57,361 bases of DNA from Thermoanaerobacter thermocopriae JCM 7501 (GTDB taxonomy: Bacteria; Bacillota; Thermoanaerobacteria; Thermoanaerobacterales; Thermoanaerobacteraceae), in the NCBI RefSeq assembly GCF_001310975.1, contig NZ_BAZY01000012.1, positions 1 through 57,361 of the forward strand, in the 5' to 3' direction. The stretch's first letter is position 1; each line of letters opens with the position of its first letter. The notes below the pieces were generated by a model. It was not told where the DNA came from. It saw only the letters and a program-made list of their open reading frames with translations, and made no database searches. Below are positions 50,684 through 57,361 of the stretch, piece after piece. Both the position numbers and the translations under genes were made by a program.

Positions 50684-51481
50684 TTAATTGCCAGTACTTG
50701 AATAATGCCTTAAAGCCAAGTTCCAAACTTTGTATGAAATTAAGAAAAAGAGGATCGAAACTACAGGAGTTATTAATACTAGCACCAAACCATATTTATA
50801 ATTTGCTATATAAAACAAACTGGGATAAAAAGCTGTAAAACCAATTGGAATCAAAACTGTAAAAACAATTTTGAGGATATCGTTGTATATTGTGATTGGA
50901 TATTTTGAAAATTCAAAAAAATCCATTACAAGATTGGATATACCTGTTTCGCCAATTGTAAAAAAAGAAATTGAAGAAGATATTAGTCCCAAGGAAGCAT
51001 ATATTAAGCTTCCTGAAAGAAGTAATACAGGCAAAAAGATTAATTTTATTGACACTATTTTCAGCCTAACAATGGCAATTGTAAGAACAATTATGCCAAA
51101 TATTAAATCTCCTATCCCATCTTCATCAAAAGAGTCTGCCATTATCTGAAATATGACATCAACCGGTTTTAATAAAAAACTATCTAATAAACCTGTCCTC
51201 GTATAGAAAGGCAGTGAAATAGTATTTATAAAAAAGCAGTGCCAAATTGCAAAACTTGTACTGGAAAAACCGTATAAAAATAAAATTTGATTGAAGTCCC
51301 ATCCTTTAATATTATCAATAAGGTGAAATATAAAAAAGATTATTAAAAGGTTTATCAAGTTCTTTAAAATCAAGGCAACAATTCCAAAAAGAAAATCAGC
51401 ATCGTATTCCATAAAAGAGCTTATATTTATCTTTGTAAAGTGAATATAAAGCTTTATGTACCTCAAAAGCATATTTTTCAT
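50684..51481 (-). CDS. ABC-2-type permease, DUF990-like (locus 6, second subunit)
   Basis: An intact 265-residue permease with six helices, of the COG3694-like type that occurs in three-gene sets with a distinct ATPase and a second permease. The segment PFYTRTGLLDSFLLKPVDVI matches the family's LxxG-x(4)-L-x-K/R-P motif. It follows the first permease by 3 bases and is the last gene of locus 6. The 198 bases to regulator R5 have no gene. Confidence 0.85.
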   Translation of the reverse strand: MKNMLLRYIKLYIHFTKINISSFMEYDADFLFGIVALILKNLINLLIIFFIFHLIDNIKGWDFNQILFLYGFSSTSFAIWHCFFINTISLPFYTRTGLLDSFLLKPVDVIFQIMADSFDEDGIGDLIFGIIVLTIAIVRLKIVSIKLIFLPVLLLSGSLIYASLGLISSSISFFTIGETGISNLVMDFFEFSKYPITIYNDILKIVFTVLIPIGFTAFYPSLFYIANYKYGLVLVLITPVVSILFFLISYKVWNLALRHYSSTGN

Positions 51482-51484
51482 ATA

Positions 51485-52290
51485 TTAACCACCTTGTACC
51501 TTTATTTTCTTTAAGGCATTTCTATAGACAAGAACATACAATAAAAGCAATAAAGCAATTGATACAGTTTGATATTTTACTACATTACAAAAATCATAAT
51601 TGGCTTTATTCATAATAAACTCTATGGGTGTAAAATAAATTATTCTAAAAGGAAGCCAATCAACTATCTTTCTAAAAACAGGAGGATAGAGAGATATTGG
51701 CATCAATCTTCCTGAAAATATTCCCACTATGACATATTTAAAGCTTTGTATTCCCCAAGTACTGGTGTATAAAAAGCTATAATCCCCATCAGCAGTTCAA
51801 AAAAGAACACAAAAACATATGACAGTAAAAGTATAAGTGCAAATTGAAAAAATCTTAAAACTGTCAGTTCTAATTTATAAGGAAGAAGAACCAACAGAAC
51901 TATAAAGATGAATCCCCCATTTATTAATAACCTATATGCACTTTTGCCCAGAGATTCATAAAATAGCTGTGTTTCAATTTTAACTGGTTTTAAAAGTAAA
52001 TGAATGATGTCTCCTGTTCTAACATGAAAAGCTATTTTACTACTTACATCCGTTGGAAACACGTAACTTATAATCTGGGCTAAAAAGATATAAAAAATAA
52101 TATCATTAAAACTATACTGTTTTATATCGCCGGAATGATATATAGCCTGCCACAAAAAATACTGCATAATTAAGTAAAGCAGACCAGATAAAAAACTAAA
52201 AAAGGTACCTAATCTGTAAATGTATTGGCTTTCAAAACCTATTTTTATCAATTTAAAACCCAATCTTGCCTTTGTAGAGATTGTCTCCAT
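51485..52290 (-). CDS. ABC-2-type permease, DUF990-like (locus 6, first subunit), one frameshift
   Basis: The frame from 52290 ([20 protein letters not shown]) shows the motif HVRTGDIIHLLLKPVKIETQ and four helices, stopping at 51727 after EYKALNMS. A one-base shift continues into VGIFSGRLMPISLYPPVFRK and two more helices to 51485. Repaired length is about 268 residues. Together with the downstream permease and the ATPase it forms a COG4586/4587/3694-type exporter. Confidence 0.83.
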
Positions 52291-53282
52291 TTTTCCTGCC
52301 CCTATCTTTATTTTGAAGATAAATTTGTTTTACAATATCTTTAAAATCAGGATAGTTTATTTCTACTCCTAACACAGTATTGTAACTAAATACATCTGTA
52401 AGCACTTGAGGCACTAAATCTTTAGAAACGTTGTCGACCTTTAAAAAGTTTTTAGATATACTAAAAGGCAAACTTTTTACACTTTGTGGTATTACTGCTT
52501 CTTTGTTTTTCAGTGTAAAGATGATTTGGCTTCCAACTTCTAATGTGTTTAAAACTTCATCTTTTGAAGCATCAAAGAGAATTTTACCTCTATCCAAAAT
52601 TATTATTCTATCACTTACCTCTTCAATGTCAGATAAATCGTGGGTAGTGAGAATAATTGTAACTTTCTTTTTTTCCTTGATTTCTTTTAAAAAATGAAGT
52701 AAGGCCTCTTTGCTAAAAATATCTAAACCTATGGTAGGCTCATCTAAAAACACAACCTCCGGCCCGTGTAGAAAAGCAGCGCATAACTCAGCCTCATCTT
52801 TTCACCTAAACTCAATGTCCTTACTGGTCTATGCATAATTTTTTTTATATCAAGCACTTCAGAAAAATAATCAAGCCTTTCTTTAAAAACTTTATCATCT
52901 ACATTATAAATTTCTTTCAACAAGCCGTAAGACTCATAAGCTGGCAGGTCCCATCTTAACTGGGTTCTTTGTCCAAATACTGCCCCAATTCTATAATTGT
53001 TTTTCATTCTATGTTTTGAAGGAATATTGCCAAATACTCTGACCACGCCCTCTGTAGCTCTAAAATCCCTGTTAAAATTTTTATGGTTGTGGATTTTCCA
53101 GCCCCATTTACTCCAATTAGCCCTACACTTTCACCCAAATCAATAGAAAAGCTGACATTATCTAATGCTTTAACTTCTTTTACACCTTCCCTACTCCATA
53201 GTCTTTTAAAAATCCTTCCAAGACTTTTCCCTTCATAAGCGCAATAAACTTTTGTTAAATTCTTAACCTCAATAACTCTCAT
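52253..53282 (-). CDS. ABC transporter ATPase, COG4586-like (locus 6), two frameshifts
   Basis: Three pieces in sequence. 53282-53050: [20 protein letters not shown] and Walker [10 protein letters not shown]. 53046-52744: [20 protein letters not shown] with [11 protein letters not shown], the characteristic Q-loop of this family, and signature [15 protein letters not shown]. 52753-52253: [18 protein letters not shown] (Walker B) and [12 protein letters not shown]. Shifts lie near 53045 and 52750. Repaired length is about 340 residues, as usual for this group. It energises the two permeases that follow. Confidence 0.85.
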
Positions 53283-53387
53283 TTGTATCCTCCAACTTTT
53301 TCAAATTATAATTATCATTTCATGTCCATTAGGCATAACCCGGAATAAAAGAAATAACCAGAGATTGGCTTCTACCTTTCTTTGTTT

Positions 53388-53570
53388 TTATATCTCTATC
53401 TTTATTTCATAGTAATTAGCTAAAGCATGCCAACAGCTAAGCACTTTTCCTCTATTAGCAGTATTAGAGTCTAAATCGTATTTTTGTATAACCAAAGTAG
53501 TATTACCAACTTCTTCTACTGCTTTAAGCGTTTAAATTCTACTGGATATTTTTTTACTCCCACCTTTCAT
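53388..53570 (-). pseudogene. Fragment of a transposase OrfA-type helix-turn-helix
   Basis: The minus strand reads VKKYPVEFKRLK, then in a shifted frame AVEEVGNTTLVIQKYDLDSN TAN, like the N-terminal HTH of IS3-type OrfA proteins (YPxEFKxKAVxxV). The rest is unrelated. Other parts of 53283-53682 carry no gene. Confidence 0.5.
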
Positions 53571-53682
53571 TTTAGCCCCTATTAGTTTTTATTTTAACTA
53601 ACCTAGTATACGATTGTCCAGATAGATTAATGTGCAGATTTTCTTAGGAATTTATCTATAATTTTTGCATGATATGAAAATA

Positions 53683-54966
53683 TTATTGATAATCGTTTAA
53701 GTATCTTAAATAACTTTCAATAATTTTATCAAAAGAATAACAATTACCTTTAAACAAGTCTCCCTTCCTTAGTATAGCTTTATAACTACATCCTCCCCCA
53801 CATATATACTTAAATTTACATTTTATACAATTAGAAATAGTAGTAATATTTCTGTTTCTCCATTTATTTATTCTATTGTCATCTAATACATATTCATTAC
53901 CGAATTTTTCGCCTATTTTAAATTCATCTCTACCAGCTCCCCACCAGCAACTATAAATATAACCTAATGCATCAAAAACATATTGATTTCTACACGCATC
54001 GCAAAAAACAAATTTCAAAGGAGGAGTTTCATTACCTCTTAGAGCATCAATAAATGATATGCCATGGAAATCCAGTCCAAATAATCTATTTTTTTGAGGC
54101 ATACTTTTGAAAATTGACAAGACTTTATTAAGTATCTCACACTCTTCCAGATAAATTTTATTGGGATTATGACCACTAAAGGAAATAGGATATAGGTAAA
54201 TGTGGAAATTTTTAAAATTATTCCATTTTTTGCTAATTACTACCTCTGATAATTCAGGCAAATCATTTATATTTTGTTCATCAATGTTAACTCTAACATA
54301 AGTATAGATGTTATTTTCTAATAAACAATCGATTGATTCACACACTCTTTCAAAACTATTGATAGTAGTATCAATTGGTATCCTACGCTTATTATGTGTT
54401 TCCACACTACCATCCAATGTTATTTGACATGTAGTAATTCCGTATTTCTTTAAATTTTTAATATATTTTTTTATTTCCAAACCATTTGTTATAAAATTCA
54501 ATTTATAAGAGACGGAAAGATTTTGTATATTCTTAAATAAGTAATCATAAAATTTCATATTTCTTTGCATTATAGGCTCTCCACCTAATATATTAAATTC
54601 TATATCTTTATTTCTTTCATCTTTTAAAATTTCTTTCAATAATTTAACTATTGCTTCAGCATAATCGATATCCACAATTTTTTTAATTCGTTTCAAATCA
54701 CCTTCATAACAATATTCGCAATTCATGTTGCACAGATATGTTGGTATTATTGTGAAATTTATTCTATTGCTGATTATTCTCTGCAATTTTTTTTGTAATA
54801 TATTGCTTTTCTCCTCATATAAATGTGAAAACTCTTCGTAAATTTCTAAATTGGCACTAGTCTTACTTATGTAATTTATTTTTCCAACAAGAAAATCGAC
54901 AACTGCTCCTTTTTTCTCACTGATATCATAATAACTTTGATACTGATTAAGAATAATCTTGTCCAT
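53683..54966 (-). CDS. Radical SAM/SPASM protein of locus 6 (second enzyme)
   Basis: An intact 427-residue enzyme. About 70 N-terminal residues precede the cluster motif CNMNCEYC (Cys79, Cys83, Cys86). FNILGGEPIMQRNM follows. The SPASM domain has CDACRNQYVFDALGYIYSCW, then CIKCKFKYICGGGCSYKA and a last Cys in FKGNCYSF. It overlaps the upstream rSAM gene by 20 bases. The order (two full-length rSAM-SPASM enzymes in tandem) suggests either two different crosslinks or a heterodimer in which only one is catalytic. Confidence 0.9.
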   Translation of the reverse strand: MDKIILNQYQSYYDISEKKGAVVDFLVGKINYISKTSANLEIYEEFSHLYEEKSNILQKKLQRIISNRINFTIIPTYLCNMNCEYCYEGDLKRIKKIVDIDYAEAIVKLLKEILKDERNKDIEFNILGGEPIMQRNMKFYDYLFKNIQNLSVSYKLNFITNGLEIKKYIKNLKKYGITTCQITLDGSVETHNKRRIPIDTTINSFERVCESIDCLLENNIYTYVRVNIDEQNINDLPELSEVVISKKWNNFKNFHIYLYPISFSGHNPNKIYLEECEILNKVLSIFKSMPQKNRLFGLDFHGISFIDALRGNETPPLKFVFCDACRNQYVFDALGYIYSCWWGAGRDEFKIGEKFGNEYVLDDNRINKWRNRNITTISNCIKCKFKYICGGGCSYKAILRKGDLFKGNCYSFDKIIESYLRYLNDYQ

Positions 54967-56307
54967 TGAAAAAGCCCTCCAGTTCTAATTCAACCAAAAA
55001 GTTATTTAAAGAATTCTCTATATCTAGACAATACGGAGAGTTTATATCTCCATTAACTGCTAAATTTGAAACCAAACAACCTCCATTACACATACCAATA
55101 AATTTACATTTTAAACATTTTTCATTGTCTAATACCGAATAACTACTCCAGTTCTCTTTTTCTTTATAAAACATAAAGTAAGGATAATATTGCCCAATAG
55201 CATAAGATACATCTCCAGCAATTTCATCACAGGGATAAATTTGCCATCCGGATAAAAAGCAAAAACCCCAGGATATATAGCTTTACATCCCTTCAAATTT
55301 GGGATAGCTATTTCTTTTTTAAGAAATTGTCTATAAATTTTACCTAAAATACTAACTTCACTTCCTATCAGCATTTCATCTGTTATTCTTTTGTCTTTTA
55401 GTTTTGTTCTTAAAAGAACCGGATAATATTCTGTGTAAGGTAATTCATTTTTATAAAAATTATTTTCTGGATGTTTTCTTGACTGTATTCTACCAAATTC
55501 TATCCTACAATTTTGTTTGCCTAAAATATCGTTAATTTCTAATTCGTTAAATAAATCTGAAATTGAGTCACAATTAAGTTTATCAAGTAAAAAATTTATT
55601 ATCACTTGAATATGATCGTACTTATTCAAGACATACCTTATATTATCTGTAATTATTCTAAAAGTATCAAAATTAGAGTTATCTCTTATAAAATTATGAA
55701 TTTTCTTAGGACCGTTTAAAGTAAATCTTAATATTTTTATCATTTGTTTATTTGAACTTAAAACATCGTCATATTGTTTTAAGTATATCCCGTTAGTAAC
55801 TATTTCAACAGTTGCATCTATAGTCTTAAACCTATCAAACATATATTCTATTATTTGCTTATTCTGAGGTAGTAACGGTTCCCCTCCAAAAATGACTAAA
55901 TGCTTATTTTCTTTTTTACTTAGTAAATCGATAGTGGTAACTACTGAATCGACATGCTTTTTAGAAATTGTAATATTTTTACTTTTATAATCACGTTGGT
56001 AACAATAAGGACAATTCAAGTTGCATTCGGTAGTTACATATATGAAAAATTGTGGTTTTAACCTCCCTTTATTTCCTAAAAGAGTTATTGCTTTATTTAA
56101 AAGAGCTTCATCGCTCCCTTTATCTTCCACAATAAATAATTTAGAAATTAACTTTCCTAGTTTTTTATTGCTTATAAAATCAAATTTATTTTTTTCCCAC
56201 AAAACAATATCTTCTCCAGTTAGAATCTCATAACTAAATGTCAAAGTATGAAAAAGTAAAAGCTTACTATTTATAAAACACTCATGAATATACTTTGATT
56301 TAAACAT
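54947..56307 (-). CDS. Radical SAM/SPASM protein of locus 6 (first enzyme), one frameshift
   Basis: ATG 56307 is chosen since GGAGGAG precedes it. About 85 N-terminal residues (RRE-like) come before CNLNCPYC (Cys95, Cys99, Cys102) and HLVIFGGEPLLPQN. A missing T near 55215 breaks the SPASM domain: GCKAIYPGVFAFYPDGKFIP should continue with CDEIAGDVSYAIGQYYPYF, then CLKCKFIGMCNGGCLV and a last Cys in SPYCLD. Repaired length is about 455 residues. It is the first enzyme gene after the precursor and hairpin. Confidence 0.88.
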
Positions 56308-56375
56308 TATAATTCTCCTCCACATATAATCATTTCTTGACCTATTATCGAAATACTTAATAAATCTAAAAATCT

Positions 56376-56420
56376 AAGAACTACATCACTCACTAGTAAG
56401 AGAAGAGTGATGTAGTTCTT
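56376..56420 (-). promoter_or_regulatory. Perfect hairpin following the locus 6 precursor
   Basis: AAGAACTACATCACTC (56376-56391) is the exact inverse of GAGTGATGTAGTTCTT (56405-56420): a 16-bp stem with a 13-base loop. It lies 44 bases after the precursor stop and about 70 bases before the first rSAM start. No U-tract follows. Confidence 0.75.
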
Positions 56421-56464
56421 CTAACATTTGAATCAAAATTACTACGTAACTTAACTACTTTTGT

Positions 56465-56623
56465 TTAACCGTCTCCGATTGTATTTTTTCTCCCATACAT
56501 ACAATTACAAACGTCAGAAATTATTTTTAATTCTTCCTCAGTTAAATCTAACCACGTTTTTACATCTAAATCTTGTTTCTTAATTCGTGTTTTAACCCCT
56601 TCATCTTGTCTTTTAACTTTCAT
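56465..56623 (-). CDS. Candidate RiPP precursor of locus 6
   Basis: A 52-residue peptide from ATG 56623, with GGAGGTG upstream. The leader is long and charged (KTRIKKQDLDVKTWLDLTEE, ELKIISDV), followed by a short tail CNCMYGRKNTIGDG with a CxC pair at residues 39 and 41. It stands just before the hairpin and two radical SAM genes. The LTEEELKIIS segment looks like a helix for RRE binding. No homologue recognised. Confidence 0.7.
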   Translation of the reverse strand: MKVKRQDEGVKTRIKKQDLDVKTWLDLTEEELKIISDVCNCMYGRKNTIGDG

Positions 56624-56639
56624 CCCTTTCACCTCCTAC

Positions 56640-57060
56640 TTGTTAAAAAGTTTATCGCAAGAAAGGAAAACCCTTCCTGCTGGCGTAAATAACAGGAATT
56701 AGATTAGAAAACCTGAATTTTTTAGAAAAAGCTATCGCTCTCAGTTAGTTTAACTGTCCCTGAAAGAGACCCTCTCGAAATAAAGATATAGCTCCTTACA
56801 ATTACTAGAGAAATGGTACTTTTAGTATCGCAGTTAGGTAAGTTTAACTATTACACTGCAACTTACAATATCTAAACCACACTGGCAAATTGTTTTCTAT
56901 CTTTTTAACAAGCGATAATTCCTTTTTAATATTTCCCTAAAAGCTAAACTCTTGCTTTCACTATTCAATACTCAATAACTATAAACTTGTGCATAATTTG
57001 AAAGCCTTAATTTAAGCCACTTCCAAGATGTACTTTTTTGCTATTGTAAAAGTCAATATA
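56640..57060 (-). other. Upstream region of locus 6, no intact gene
   Basis: No promoter of the CTATAC type is found here. Positions 57000-57050 resemble 49185-49245 upstream of the locus 5 precursor; on the minus strand both can be read as KS-x-SW/TW-x-WLKLR. Upstream control signals of locus 6 were probably removed or replaced when the IS21 element beginning near 57061 inserted. Confidence 0.35.
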
Positions 57061-57096
57061 TTTTGTACAAAAAATGGAATATAATTTTGTACAAAA
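57061..57096. repeat. Terminal repeats of an IS21-family element
   Basis: TTTTGTACAAAA occurs at 57061-57072 and again at 57085-57096, a 24-bp period. Repeated TGTACA-type motifs at the end, just beyond istB, fit the multiple terminal repeats of IS21-like elements. This would be the istB-side end of the element. Confidence 0.6.
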
Positions 57097-57101
57097 ATGT
57101 A

Positions 57102-57361
57102 CTAAGATGCATTCGAAGAACTGTTAAAATATTCAACTTTTGACTTTAATCTATATGAAGGCCCTTTTATTGATATAACATGCGAATGATGAAGTAATCT
57201 ATCCAATATTGTATTGGCTAATGTTGCTGATCCAAATACTTCTGCCCAATTAGAAAAGGGCTTATTAGTTGTAATAATAGTACTATGCTTTTCATACCTT
57301 TTAGATATTAGCTGAAAAAATATATTTGAAGCATCTGTGTCTATTGGTAAATATCCTATTT
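57102..57361 (-). CDS. istB: IS21 helper ATPase IstB, C-terminal part (runs off the window)
   Basis: The last 85 or so codons of IstB: GYLPIDTDASNIFFQLISKR, STIITTNKPFSNWAEVFGSA, LDRLLHHSHVISIKGPSYRL. This covers the sensor regions of the AAA+ domain. The gene continues beyond 57361, so the element is likely complete or nearly so outside the window. The sequence differs from the istB remnant at 13719-13846, so two IS21 lineages are present. Confidence 0.9.
   Translation of the reverse strand, partial: IGYLPIDTDASNIFFQLISKRYEKHSTIITTNKPFSNWAEVFGSATLANTILDRLLHHSHVISIKGPSYRLKSKVEYFNSSSNAS

Noticed and set aside
50548-50838. Plus-strand open frame beginning beside regulator R5
   Set aside because: It mostly overlaps the end of the intact permease gene on the other strand; composition is that of an antisense shadow.
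57061-57096. TTTTGTACAAAA repeats as a regulator operator of locus 6
   Set aside because: They sit just beyond the istB stop codon and repeat with 24-bp spacing, which fits IS21 terminal repeats better.

Overview
The window reads as a low-GC, strictly fermentative, probably thermophilic Firmicute close to Thermoanaerobacter/Caldanaerobacter. This is inferred from a full-length pyruvate:ferredoxin oxidoreductase, a triple M42 aminopeptidase operon, strong AGGAGG ribosome binding sites and AT-rich codon use; no rRNA or marker gene is present to prove it.

Positions 1-10121 are ordinary chromosome: PFOR (255-3782) with a terminator, a ferritin-like/VIT metal transporter (3929-5015) with a terminator, three overlapping M42 peptidases (5149-8178, minus), an SdpI-like membrane protein (8411-9072, minus) and an AEC transporter (9174-10121). 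Positions 10229-14490 hold a decayed macB fragment, a MacB-type ATPase/FtsX permease pair and a deleted IS21 element.

From 14.5 kb to the end nearly everything is on the minus strand and forms a tandem series of ribosomal-peptide (RiPP) loci. Each has some of: short Cys-bearing precursor, RRE/PqqD domain, radical SAM-SPASM maturases, exporters. Read in the direction of transcription they are: locus 1 (20806 to 14514: subtilosin-like precursor, membrane protein, rSAM, two ABC systems, CPBP protease); locus 2 (29149 to 21636: precursor, IS110 insertion, RRE, two rSAMs, ABC exporter, nitroreductase); locus 3 (38635 to 33395: twin five-Cys precursors, ABC exporter, two rSAMs); a decayed locus 4 (about 44930 to 44684); locus 5 (49101 to 45902: precursor, RRE, rSAM, MFS exporter); locus 6 (56623 to 50684: precursor, two rSAMs, three-part ABC exporter). 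MacA/MacB-like (33097 to 29437) and ABC-2 (42137 to 39835) transport operons and a secreted DUF4879 protein lie between them.

The unifying signal is regulatory. Five copies or remnants of one regulator gene (AcoR-like GAF plus LuxR-type HTH) each end 7 or 9 bp from a promoter that reads away from them. That promoter has a -35/17 bp/-10 core and a 16-bp CTATAC-N4-GTATAG palindrome directly abutting the -35; the same arrangement occurs at two transporter or membrane-protein promoters. The palindrome has two variants that match two regulator subfamilies. In addition, each of the five surviving precursor genes is followed within about 18-46 nt by a long, near-perfect hairpin without a U-tract. 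Together these suggest a co-ordinated, repeatedly duplicated peptide-production regulon, with the hairpins separating high precursor expression from low enzyme expression.

Caveat: about twenty genes, including PFOR, are interrupted by single-base frameshifts that can be repaired by adding or removing one base. This looks like consensus sequencing error rather than mass pseudogenisation, so frameshifted genes are annotated over their full repaired extent.
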